Source of the DNA: Rhodanobacter sp. 67-28
GTDB taxonomy: Bacteria; Pseudomonadota; Gammaproteobacteria; Xanthomonadales; Rhodanobacteraceae
DNA: 37,664 nt
Assembly (NCBI GenBank): GCA_001898415.1
Contig: MKTU01000042.1
Span: forward strand, 1 to 37,664
Direction: 5' to 3'
The notes under the pieces were generated by a model. That model made no database searches, was not told the origin of the DNA, and saw nothing but the letters and a program-made list of their open reading frames with translations. Position numbers and translations under genes: made by a program. Positions 25,511-35,293 of this stretch are shown here, piece after piece. Numbering within the stretch: the first letter of the stretch is position 1; the number at the start of each line of letters is the position of its first letter.

Positions 25511-26122
25511 TCAGTAGCCCGCCGTGAACCGCTGCCGGAGATGTTTCGGCGTTTCCAGTTCGTCGACGAGGGCGATCGCGTAGTCTTCCATCGAGATCCA
25601 GCTCTTGCCGCCGGCGTCGGTGAGCAGCGCGTCGTCGCCGACGCGGAAGCTGCCGGTGCGTTCGCCGGGAGCGAACTCGGCCGACGGCGACAGGAAGGTC
25701 CAGTCGAGGTCGTGCTCGCCACGCAAGGTGTCGAGGAAGCGGCGACCGCCCTCGGCCTCGGGCCGGTAGGCCGCGGGAAAGCCGGGCGTGTCGAGCAGGA
25801 CCTGCCCCGGCGCCACTTCCAGCGTGGCGGCACCGCCGACCACCAGCAGCCGCCTGACCCCGGCCTGTTTCACCGCGGCGAGCAGTACGGCCGCTTCGCT
25901 GGTGGCGAACTTCAGCGCGCTGATCACCGCGTCGTGGCCGGCCAGCAGCGGGGCCAGTTGCGCGGGCTGGTCGGCGTCAGCGTTCTTCAGGACCAGGCCC
26001 GGCTGGCCGGCCAGCTTGCCGGTGTCGCGGGCGATGCCGGTGACGCGGTGGCCGCGGTGCAGCAGTTCGGCCAGCAGGCGCGAGCCGACGCGGCCGGTGA
26101 CGCCGATCAGGGCGATGTTCAT
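25511..26122 (-). CDS. NAD(P)-dependent oxidoreductase, NmrA/atypical SDR type
   Basis: This 203-residue Rossmann protein starts MNIALIGVTGRVGSRLLAELLHRG, with the GxxGxxG variant GVTGRVGS typical of NAD(P)H-binding atypical SDRs such as YwnB/BVR-B. Downstream segments VISALKFATSEAAVLLAAVKQAGV, RRLLVVGGAA, LDWTFLSPSAEFAPGERTG and SWISMEDYAIALVDELE fit the same group. No YxxxK catalytic pair is seen, as is usual there. The substrate is unknown. It begins a two-gene minus-strand operon with the FMN reductase and is divergent from the dioxygenase gene, suggesting a shared redox or electrophile response; this is inference. Confidence 0.86.
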   Translation of the reverse strand: MNIALIGVTGRVGSRLLAELLHRGHRVTGIARDTGKLAGQPGLVLKNADADQPAQLAPLLAGHDAVISALKFATSEAAVLLAAVKQAGVRRLLVVGGAATLEVAPGQVLLDTPGFPAAYRPEAEGGRRFLDTLRGEHDLDWTFLSPSAEFAPGERTGSFRVGDDALLTDAGGKSWISMEDYAIALVDELETPKHLRQRFTAGY

Positions 26123-26244
26123 GCTTGCCTCCCTGGGGTGGTATCGCGCTGATGGTCGATGGCGTCGCGTCGGCGATCGGGCCAGACTAACGCCGCGAAT
26201 GTAAGCAGTACGTGGATACGAATCGTCACAGCAGGAGTCCCCCG

Positions 26245-27039
26245 ATGACTGAGCGGAACACCTCGACGCGCCTGCCGACGATCTTCTTCGGCCACGGCAA
26301 TCCGATGAATGCGCTGCAGGACAACGACTGGAGCCGCGGCTGGGCCGCGCTCGGCCGGCGCCTGCCGCGCCCGCGCGCGGTGCTGTCGGTGTCCGCGCAC
26401 TGGTACGTGCCGGCGACCCTGCTCACCGCAATGGCCCGGCCGCGCACGATCCACGATTTCGGCGGCTTTCCGCGCGAGCTGTTCGAGGTGCAATACCCGG
26501 CGCCGGGCGACCTCGACCTGGTGCGCCGCGTGCGCGAACTGCTGCAGCCGCTGGACGTGGGCGAGGATCGCTCGTGGGGGCTGGACCACGGCACCTGGTC
26601 GGTGCTGCGCCACGTCTATCCCGACGCCGACGTGCCGGTGGTGCAGCTGTCCATCGACGAGTCGCAGCCGCCCGCGTTCCACTACGGCCTGGGCCGCCTG
26701 CTGCGGCCGCTGCGCGAGGAGGGCATCCTGCTGATCGGCAGCGGCGACGTGGTGCACAACCTGCACGCCTATGCCTGGGGCCGGCATCCGGCCGAGCCGT
26801 TCGACTGGGCGCTGCGCTTCGAGGCGAAGGCGCGCGAGCTGATGCTGCAGGGCGATCACCATGCGCTGGTGGACTACGAGGCGCTGGGTCGCGACGCGGA
26901 GCTGTCGATCCCCACGCCCGACCACTACCTGCCGCTCCTGTACGTGCTCGGCGCCAGCGACGAGGGCGACGCGGTGACGTTCCCGGTCGAGGGCATGGAC
27001 GGCGGCTCGATCTCGATGCTGAGCGTGCAGTTCGGCTGA
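26245..27039 (+). CDS. DODA-type extradiol aromatic ring-opening dioxygenase (YgiD-like)
   Basis: The 264-residue protein belongs to the LigB-superfamily DODA group, related to plant 4,5-DOPA extradiol dioxygenase and E. coli YgiD. Candidate metal-binding histidines are H17 (FFGHGNPMNAL), H52 (SVSAHWYVP), H171 (GSGDVVHNLHAYAW) and the one in TPDHYLPLLYVLG; HDFGGFP and GLDHGTWSVL are also family hallmarks. It may cleave catechol-type rings, but its physiological substrate is unknown. AGGAG sits 8 nt before the ATG at 26245; an upstream in-frame ATG at 26212 lacks such a site. It is divergent from the NAD(P)-binding oxidoreductase, a frequent association for this family. Confidence 0.88.
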   Translation: MTERNTSTRLPTIFFGHGNPMNALQDNDWSRGWAALGRRLPRPRAVLSVSAHWYVPATLLTAMARPRTIHDFGGFPRELFEVQYPAPGDLDLVRRVRELLQPLDVGEDRSWGLDHGTWSVLRHVYPDADVPVVQLSIDESQPPAFHYGLGRLLRPLREEGILLIGSGDVVHNLHAYAWGRHPAEPFDWALRFEAKARELMLQGDHHALVDYEALGRDAELSIPTPDHYLPLLYVLGASDEGDAVTFPVEGMDGGSISMLSVQFG

Positions 27040-27142
27040 GCGTCGCACTGGGCGCGCACGGCCCGCCGCGCTCGACGGCAAGAAGCGGGCGGTGCCGCCG
27101 GGTTGCGGGAGGTCGTGCCCGCGGCGGGGCGGTCCCCGGCAT

Positions 27143-27178
27143 TTGCACCAAACGGATACATTGCCCATGATGGTGCAA
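27143..27178. promoter_or_regulatory. NtrC-like half-sites overlapping the ntrB start codon
   Basis: TTGCACCA (27143-27150) and TGGTGCAA (27171-27178) face each other across 20 bp. The inner stretch 27161-27178, read on the minus strand, is TTGCACCA-TC-ATGGGCAA, one base short of the E. coli glnA NtrC site (GCACCA-N3-TGGTGC). It covers the A of the ntrB ATG, a position suited to repression by NtrC. Confidence 0.55.
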
Positions 27179-28178
27179 TGAACGATCTCGCATGGCCGAC
27201 ATGGGCACAGCAGCTGGCAACCGGCATCGTGCTGGTCGACGCCCGGCTGCGCCTGCGCTGGCTCAATCCGGCGCTGGTCGAAGGGCTGGAACTGGGCGTG
27301 CGCCACCCGTTGGGGCAGCCGCTGACGTTGCTGTTTGCCGACGGTGACGAGGCTGTGGCGCGGGCGGCGCGGGTGCTGGCCGCGCAGCGGCCGGCGCAGT
27401 GGCGCGCGGTGCCGCTGGCCGCCGCGAACGGCCGCGAGATCCGTGCGGACATCGCGCTGCAGCCGTTCGACGATGGCCTGCTGCTGGAGGTGCACGTGCT
27501 GGCCGAGCCACTGTCGGCGAGCTCGCCGCTGTCGGCCACCCTGCGCGGTTTCGCGCACGAGGTGAAGAACCCGCTGGCCGGCCTGCGCGGCGCTGCGCAA
27601 CTGCTGCAGCGACGGGTCGACAACGACGACCTGCAGGCGCTCGCCGGCATGATCATCGACGAGGCCGACCGGCTCGGCACGCTGGCCAATCGCCTGCTGC
27701 ACCACGACGGCGCCGCGCGGCTCGGCCCGGTCAACATCCACCAATTGCTGGAGCGCCTCGCCGACCTGCTGCAGGCCGAGCCGGCGCCGCCGCAATGGCG
27801 CCACGACTACGACCCCAGCGTGCCGGACCTGCTCGGCGATGCCGATCGCCTGCACCAGCTGCTGCTCAACCTGGCGCGCAACGCGCAGGAAGCCGGCGCC
27901 CGCACGCTCACCCTGCGCACCCGCGTCGAACACGGCGTGCGCCTCGGTGAGCGGATGCTGCGCACGGCGCTGCGGCTGGAGCTGATCGACGACGGCGCCG
28001 GCATCCCGGCCGCGCTGCGCGACACCTTGTTCGAGCCGCTGGTCTCCGGCCGCGCCGACGGCACCGGCCTGGGCCTGGCGCTGTCCCGCGAGATCGCCCG
28101 CGAACACGGCGGCGAACTGCGCGGCGCCAGCCGTCCCGGCGAGACCGTGTTCACGCTGTACCTGCCGCTGGAGCGCGC

Positions 28179-28182
<4 letters not shown>
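27178..28182 (+). CDS. ntrB: nitrogen regulation sensor kinase NtrB
   Basis: This 334-residue cytoplasmic histidine kinase/phosphatase controls NtrC according to P-II state. An N-terminal PAS-like domain (about 8-115: TGIVLVDARLRLRWLNPALVEGL) precedes the dimerisation domain with the NtrB-specific H-box GFAHEVKNPLAGLRGAAQLL, where H127 is phosphorylated. The ATPase domain has the N box LLLNLARNAQEAG, DDGAGIP, and GTGLGLALSREIAREHGGEL. No membrane segments are present, as expected. The ATG at 27178 has no clear Shine-Dalgarno sequence, and an NtrC-like site covers the start. Its TGA overlaps the ntrC ATG (28179-28182), so the two are coupled. Confidence 0.93.
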
Positions 28183-29648
<1,466 letters not shown>

Positions 29649-29662
29649 GTTGGCCCGCGGCC

Positions 29663-29848
29663 GGCGGGCGGTGCCCGCCCTACACGGAACCCCTCTCGCC
29701 GTTCATCCTGAGCGTAGCCGCGCAGCGGCAAAGTCGACGGGTCGGGGCCGACGCGCGGCTTCGAAGCGGTGACGTAGGGCGGGCACTGCCCGCCGCTTTC
29801 GCGGATCGCGAATCCGGGAAAACCATCGCCCGCGAGCGGGCTCCTACG
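29663..29848. repeat. cluster of three REP-like repeat types between ntrC and the GH94 gene
   Basis: A GGCGGGCGGTGCCCGCCCTA element (29663-29682) has an inverted copy at 29775-29794 with one mismatch in 20. Between them lies a CATCCTGAGCGTAG...AAAGTCGA element (about 29703-29740), a type common in this group. A third element, CCATCGCCC...GGGCTCCTACG (29823-29848), shares the AGGAGC...CGATGG core with the ntrC pair, and its CTA (29844-29846) is the stop codon of the GH94 gene on the minus strand. The cluster fills the gap between the two convergent genes and has no coding frame. Confidence 0.8.
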
Positions 29849-32800
29849 CGGGCGGGTGGCCCAGGGTGATGCGCAGGTGATGCGTCGCGCCATCGGTGGC
29901 GAGGGTGACCGGTTCGGCGGCGTCCAGCGTTTGGCCGTCCATTTCGACGCGCAGCACGCCGCGACAGACGTGGTCTGGATTCTGCACCTCGATCTCGTGG
30001 AGCGTGCCGCGGTGGCGGTAGCGGACGTGGAAGCCGGGCCATGCTTTCGGGATGCACGGCTCCACGCGCAGCCGGTCGCCGCGCAGGTGGAAGCCGAGCA
30101 GCGCCTCCAGCCCGGCGCGGTAGAGCCAGGCGGCGGAGCCGGTGTACCAGGTCCAGCCGCCGCGGCCGATGTACGGTGCCACCGAATAGACGTCCGCACA
30201 GGCGACGTAGGGTTCGACCTTGTAGCGTTCGACGGCCTCGGGACTGTCGCTGTGACGGATCGGGTTGAGCAGGTCGAACAGGCCGCCGGCACGGTCGCCG
30301 TCGCCGAGCCTGGCCCAGGCGAAGATCGACCAGATCGCGCCATGCGTGTACTGCCCGCCGTTCTCGCGCACGCCGGGCGGGTAGCCCTTGATGTAGCCGG
30401 GGTCCTTCTTGCCGTCCTGGTCGAACGGCGGGGTGAACAGTCGCGCGAGCTTGTGCTCGTGGTCGATCAGCAGGCGGTCGACCGAATCCATCGCCTGCAC
30501 CGTGTGTTCGCGGTCGGTTGCCTTGCCCAGCACGCTCCACGATTGCGCGATGGTGTCGATGCGGCATTGCTCGCTGTCCTTCGAACCCAGCGGCGTGCCG
30601 TCGTCGTAGTAGCCGCGGCGATACCACGCGCCGTCCCAGGACTGCTCCAGTGCCGCGCGCAGCGCCGTGGCGCAATCGCGCCAGCGCGCCGCGCGCGCAT
30701 CGCCGCGTGCGGCGGCCACCGGCGCCAGCGCGTCGATGGTGGCCAGCACGAACCAGCCCAGCCAGCTGCTTTCGCCACGGCCCTCCGCGCCGACCGCGTT
30801 CATGCCGTCGTTCCAGTCGCCGGTGCCGATCAGCGGCAGGCCGTGCGCGCCGCGAGTGAGGCTGGTGTCGATCGCCAGCGCGCAGTGCTCGTACAGCGTC
30901 GCCTGCCGGTCGGACACTTCGGGCTGGAAGAAGGCATCGGTGGCGCCGTCGGGGATCGCCTGGCCCTGCAGGAACGGCAGCTTTTCGTCCAGCACCGCGC
31001 GGTCGCCGCTGACCTCGACGTAATGCATCGCCACATAGGCCAGCCACACGCGATCGTCGCGGATCTTCGTGCGCACGCCCTGGCCGTGCGGCGGCAGCCA
31101 CCAGTGCTGCACGTCGCCCTCGGGAAACTGGCGCCCGGCGGCGCGCAGCAGGTGCTCGCGCGCCAGGTCGGGGCGGCTCACGCACAGCGCCATCACGTCC
31201 TGCAACTGGTCGCGGAAGCCCCAGGCGCCGCTGGCCTGGTAGTACGCGGTGCGCGCCCACAGGCGGCAGGCGGTGACCTGGTACAGCAGCCAGTCGTTGA
31301 GCAGGATGTCGAGCGCGCGGTCGGGCGTGCCGACCTGCACGGTGTCGAGCAGGTCGTTCCATTGCGTCGCGATGCGGGCGAGCAGGTCGTCGACATCGGC
31401 GTGGCGGTACTTCGCCACCAGCGCGCGCGCGGCGTTCTCGTCGCCGCCTTCGCCGAGCAGGAAGATCAGGTCGAGTTGCGTGCCCGGCGGCAGTTCCACG
31501 CGCGTCTGCAGCGCGCCGCACGGGTCGAGTCCGGCGCCGAGGCGACCGTCCAGCGGGTGGTCGTGATGCAAGGCCGCCGGCTGCGCGGTGCTGCCCAGCG
31601 CGCCGAGGAAACTCGCCCGGTCGCCGCTGAGCGACTGCTGCGCGCCGGCCAGGTCGAAGAACGCCACGCGCTCGCCGAAATCGGCGCGCCAGCGGTTGCG
31701 GGCGAACAACGCGCCGCTGGCCGCGTCGCGCGCGGTCGCCACGAACGGCGCCGGCGTGCTGCCGTTGGCGCCGAGCGCCCATTCCACGTAGCCGGTGATC
31801 GACAGCCGCCGCGTGCGGCCGGACCGGTTGACCAGGCGCAGCCGCGACAGCTTGACCGGATCGTCCGGCGCCACGCACACGGTCAAGGCCAGCGCGATGC
31901 CGTGGGCGTCGTTGCAGAGTTGCGTCCAGCCCTTGCCGTGCGTCGCCGTGCAGCGCGCGCCGGGCACGCGGATCGGCAGCGCGCCGGCGCTCCACAGCTC
32001 GCCGTTGTCCCTGTCGCGCAGGTAGATGATGTCGTGCGGTTGATCGCTGACCGGGTCGTTCGGCCACGGCGTCAGCGCGTTCTGCTGGCTGTTGGTCGAC
32101 CAGCTGTAGCCGCCGCCATCGGCGGTGACGGTGCAGCCGAAATGCGGGTTGGCCAACACGTTGGTCCACGGCGCAGGCGTGGGGCGCGCGTCATCCAGCT
32201 CGATGCGGTAGGCACGGCCATGCTCGATGAAACCGCCGTGGCCGTTGGGAAACTCCTGCACCGGCTCGTCCGGTGCGACGACCGCGGCGGGCGTCCCGGC
32301 GCGGATCGGCACAGCGGCAGCTGGCGTCGCGGCGGCGGGTGCAGCGGTGGCCACGGTGTCGGCGTCGACCACCACGCGCGCGGCGGCGAGCAAGGCGTCG
32401 CGCTGGTCGGCGGCGATGGCATCCTCGCGCAGGCAGAACAGCTCCACCTTGGGCAAGCCTTCGCAGCCCTTCAGCTGCGCCTGCTGCGCGTCGATGCGCG
32501 GCGCCAGGGCAGCGCGCGTGGCGTCGTCCTCGCCGAGGCGATCGAGCACCACCACGTCCACCGCCAGTTGCTGCGCGCGCCACCAGCGCTGCGCCAGCAG
32601 CAGCGCATCCAGCCGCTGCAGCGCCGCGGCACCGTCCGCGCGCAGCAGTGCGATCGGGCGATCGCCGGAGATGCTCAGCCCCCACAGCGCCGGTGCGCCG
32701 CCGTGACCGCGCGCGCGATCGTCCGGCGCGGCGCGCTGACTCGCATCGCTGACCAGCAGCGCATCCTGCCAGCGGGCGAAGCACGCGGCCTGCGCATCGT

Positions 32801-33692
32801 CGATGCCGAGTTGCTGGCGTTGCCCGCGGGCGCGTGCTGCGGCATCGGTGAACAATTGCTCGGCGGCCTGCGCATCCTGCATGCGCGCGTGCAGCGCGAG
32901 CGCGCCCTCGCGCGAGTCGGCCAGCTGCGTCCACAGCAGCAGTACGACGCGGGCGCCCGGCGCGAGGGTGAAGTTCCGGCGCAGCGCCCATACCGGGTCG
33001 AGCACGCAGCCGGTGGTGCCGGACAGCGCCACGCCGGGAGCCATCGCGCACGCATCGCGCAGCGTGCGGCCGCGGCCGAGGAAGCGCGCGCGGTCGGTCT
33101 CGCGCTCGGGCGCGCCGGCGGTGTCGCCGAGCAGTTGCAGGGCCTGCGCCGCCCATACCGTGGCCTGGCTGTCGCTGCGCTTGCGCCGGGTGGCCAGCAG
33201 CAGTTGGCGCGCGTCATCCCAGTCGGTCTGCACGAACATCTTGGAGTACGCCGGGTGGCTGTCGTCGTCGCCGCGCGGGCCGAGCACCAGTTCGGCGTAG
33301 CTGGTCAGCGACACGCGGCGATGGCGGTCGCCGTGGTTGCTCAACACCAGCCGGCGCAGTTCGATGTCGGCATCCGCCGCCACCGCCACGTCCAGTTCGT
33401 GGTGCAGCAACTGGTGGCGGCCGGCGTAGTGCGCCAGCCCGGGCGCGAAGCGCACCACATCGTCCGGACGCGACACGCCCAGCGGTTGCGCGGTGACCGA
33501 CCACACCGCGCCGTCGTCCTCGTCGCGCAACAGCAGAAAGCTGCCCCAGGGATCGGTGACCGGGTCCTCGCGCCAACGCGTCACCGCCAGTTCGCGCCAG
33601 CGCAGGAAGCCGGCGCCGTTGGGGCCCAGCATGGCGGTGAGGCGACCGTTGCCGAGCAGGTGGCGGGGCGGTGGGGATGCATCGGTGGACAT
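29844..33692 (-). CDS. GH94 protein resembling the C-terminal half of cyclic beta-1,2-glucan synthase (NdvB)
   Basis: The 1282-residue protein has the order seen at the C-terminal end of NdvB: a first GT36-type beta-sandwich (from GNGRLTAMLGPNGAGFLRWREL), a middle alpha/beta segment (APALWGLSISGDRPIALLRADG), a second beta-sandwich (HGGFIEHGRAYRIELDD; PHFGCTVTADGGGYSWSTNS; IIYLRDRDNGELWSAGALPI) and the (alpha/alpha)6 barrel with ACRLWARTAYYQASGAWGFRDQL and the catalytic-acid motif GTGDWNDGMN (956-965, D962). NdvB's membrane glycosyltransferase half is absent. GH94 domains phosphorolyse beta-glucosidic bonds, so a 1,2-beta-oligoglucan phosphorylase-type role in the cytoplasm is likely. The ATG at 33690-33692 fits; the stop is supplied by a REP-like element. 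Confidence 0.85.
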   Translation of the reverse strand: MSTDASPPPRHLLGNGRLTAMLGPNGAGFLRWRELAVTRWREDPVTDPWGSFLLLRDEDDGAVWSVTAQPLGVSRPDDVVRFAPGLAHYAGRHQLLHHELDVAVAADADIELRRLVLSNHGDRHRRVSLTSYAELVLGPRGDDDSHPAYSKMFVQTDWDDARQLLLATRRKRSDSQATVWAAQALQLLGDTAGAPERETDRARFLGRGRTLRDACAMAPGVALSGTTGCVLDPVWALRRNFTLAPGARVVLLLWTQLADSREGALALHARMQDAQAAEQLFTDAAARARGQRQQLGIDDAQAACFARWQDALLVSDASQRAAPDDRARGHGGAPALWGLSISGDRPIALLRADGAAALQRLDALLLAQRWWRAQQLAVDVVVLDRLGEDDATRAALAPRIDAQQAQLKGCEGLPKVELFCLREDAIAADQRDALLAAARVVVDADTVATAAPAAATPAAAVPIRAGTPAAVVAPDEPVQEFPNGHGGFIEHGRAYRIELDDARPTPAPWTNVLANPHFGCTVTADGGGYSWSTNSQQNALTPWPNDPVSDQPHDIIYLRDRDNGELWSAGALPIRVPGARCTATHGKGWTQLCNDAHGIALALTVCVAPDDPVKLSRLRLVNRSGRTRRLSITGYVEWALGANGSTPAPFVATARDAASGALFARNRWRADFGERVAFFDLAGAQQSLSGDRASFLGALGSTAQPAALHHDHPLDGRLGAGLDPCGALQTRVELPPGTQLDLIFLLGEGGDENAARALVAKYRHADVDDLLARIATQWNDLLDTVQVGTPDRALDILLNDWLLYQVTACRLWARTAYYQASGAWGFRDQLQDVMALCVSRPDLAREHLLRAAGRQFPEGDVQHWWLPPHGQGVRTKIRDDRVWLAYVAMHYVEVSGDRAVLDEKLPFLQGQAIPDGATDAFFQPEVSDRQATLYEHCALAIDTSLTRGAHGLPLIGTGDWNDGMNAVGAEGRGESSWLGWFVLATIDALAPVAAARGDARAARWRDCATALRAALEQSWDGAWYRRGYYDDGTPLGSKDSEQCRIDTIAQSWSVLGKATDREHTVQAMDSVDRLLIDHEHKLARLFTPPFDQDGKKDPGYIKGYPPGVRENGGQYTHGAIWSIFAWARLGDGDRAGGLFDLLNPIRHSDSPEAVERYKVEPYVACADVYSVAPYIGRGGWTWYTGSAAWLYRAGLEALLGFHLRGDRLRVEPCIPKAWPGFHVRYRHRGTLHEIEVQNPDHVCRGVLRVEMDGQTLDAAEPVTLATDGATHHLRITLGHPPA

Positions 33693-33973
33693 GCGGACGG
33701 CTCCTGCGGCTGCGGTGCAGTCGGATCGGGCGAGGGGGCGAATGGCATGCGCATGAGCGCAAAAACCTGCGAGCCGGTCAGTCCCGCGCAAGCGAAAGGT
33801 TCCCGCCCTGCGCGGGCATGGCGCGCGTCCAGGCCATTCGGCGAAACCGCTCCAGCCTGCGGCGCGCGTCGGCAATGCAACGTGAAAGTGCCGCTCTACA
33901 CGCCACGCACGCACTTGTCGTCGCACACTGGCAGGCAGTTTGCCGTTCCACCCCAGCTGCCAGGATGCCGCCG

Positions 33974-35293
33974 ATGACCACGCTGTGCTCGCTCTCCGAT
34001 GACGCCATGCTCGACCGCTTGCAGCGCGCCGCGTTCGGCTACTTCACGGAGACGATGAACCCGCGCAACGGGCTGATCCCCGACACCTCGCGGCCGCACT
34101 CGCCGGTGAGCATCGCGGTGGTGGGCTTCGCGCTGTCGTGCTATCCCGCGGCGGTCGCGCGCGGCTGGATCGAGCGCGCCGAGGCGGTGCGCCGCAGCCT
34201 GCTGGCACTGCGCTTCTTCCACGACAGCGACCAGAGCGGCAGCCCCGCGGCCACCGGCTACAAGGGCTTCTACTACCACTTCCTCGACATCGACAGCGGC
34301 GCGCGGGTGTGGCAATCGGAGTTGTCGATGATCGACAGCGCGCTGCTGATCGCCGGCATGCTCACCGTCGCCACCGCGTTCGACGGCCCCGGCGCGGAGG
34401 AAACCGAGCTGCGCGAACTGGCCGATGCGCTGTACCGGCGCGTCGACTGGCGCTGGTCGCAGGACGACGCGCGCACCATCTACCAGGGCTGGAAACCGGA
34501 GAGCGGCTACCTGCACTACGGCTGGGAGGGCTACAGCGAGGCGATCGTGCTGTACGCGCTGGCGCTGGGCTCGCCCACCCATCCGATCCCGGCCGACTGC
34601 TACGCCGGCTGGACCGCGACCTACCAGTGGGAGAACCTCTACGACCAGGACTTCCTCTACGCCGGCCCGCTGTTCGTGCACCACTACTCGCAGGCGTGGC
34701 TGGACCTGCGCGGCGTGCGCGACCGGTTCATGCGCGAAAAAGATTCCGACTATTTCGAGAACAGCCGCCGCGCGGTGGCCGTGCAGCGCCGCTACGCCGA
34801 ACTCAACCCGCAAGGGTTCATCGGCTACGACCGCAACTGCTGGGGCCTGTCCGCCTGCGACGGCCCCACCGACGAACAGCTCGACGTGGCCAACGAGCAG
34901 CGCCACCTGTTCGGCTATGCCGCGCGCGGCGTGCCGTACGGGCCGGACGACGGCACCCTGTCGCCGCCGGCGGTGCTGGCCTCGCTGCCGTTCGCGCCGC
35001 AGCCGGCGCTGACCGCGCTGCGCACCATGCTGCTGCGCCATCCGCAGATCCTCGGCGCCGATCGCCTGGCCACCAGCTTCAACGCCAGCGTGGACGGCGG
35101 CGATGGCAGGCCATGGATCTCGCCGGGGCATTACGGGCTGGACCAGGGCATCGTCTTCATGATGATCGAGAACCACCGCAGCGAGTCGATCTGGCGCCTG
35201 ATGCGCGGCTGCCACCCGCTCGCCAGCGGCCTGCGCAAGGCCGGTTTCAGCGGCGGCTGGCTCGACGCGCCGGTCGGAGGAGTCCGCCAATGA
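33974..35293 (+). CDS. glycoamylase-domain protein (GH144/GH189-like, beta-1,2-glucan active)
   Basis: The 439-residue (alpha/alpha)6-barrel protein carries the glycoamylase (PF10091-type) domain of GH144 endo-beta-1,2-glucanases and of the central cyclising domain of NdvB. Visible segments: FGYFTETMNPRNGLIPDTSR, SPVSIAVVGFALSCYPAAV, GYKGFYYHFLDIDSGARVW, SELSMIDSALLIAGML, WGWEGYSEA-like HYGWEGYSEAIVLY, GPLFVHHYSQAWLDLRG, NCWGLSACDGP and SPGHYGLDQGIVFMMIENHR. No signal peptide is seen, unlike secreted endoglucanases, so it may act in the cytoplasm. An in-frame ATG at 33965 is an alternative start. It diverges from the GH94 gene, and its TGA overlaps the next ATG. Confidence 0.83.
   Translation: MTTLCSLSDDAMLDRLQRAAFGYFTETMNPRNGLIPDTSRPHSPVSIAVVGFALSCYPAAVARGWIERAEAVRRSLLALRFFHDSDQSGSPAATGYKGFYYHFLDIDSGARVWQSELSMIDSALLIAGMLTVATAFDGPGAEETELRELADALYRRVDWRWSQDDARTIYQGWKPESGYLHYGWEGYSEAIVLYALALGSPTHPIPADCYAGWTATYQWENLYDQDFLYAGPLFVHHYSQAWLDLRGVRDRFMREKDSDYFENSRRAVAVQRRYAELNPQGFIGYDRNCWGLSACDGPTDEQLDVANEQRHLFGYAARGVPYGPDDGTLSPPAVLASLPFAPQPALTALRTMLLRHPQILGADRLATSFNASVDGGDGRPWISPGHYGLDQGIVFMMIENHRSESIWRLMRGCHPLASGLRKAGFSGGWLDAPVGGVRQ

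Noticed and set aside
27040-27142. A sigma-54 promoter upstream of ntrB
   Set aside because: The only TTGC word in the gap is not preceded at the right distance by TGGC; the GG doublet of the -24 element is missing.
29856-33977. A 1373-codon open frame antisense to the GH94 gene
   Set aside because: It mirrors the sense gene, reads as His/Arg/Ala/Val-rich filler with no domain, and is the expected result of very GC-rich codons leaving antisense frames open.
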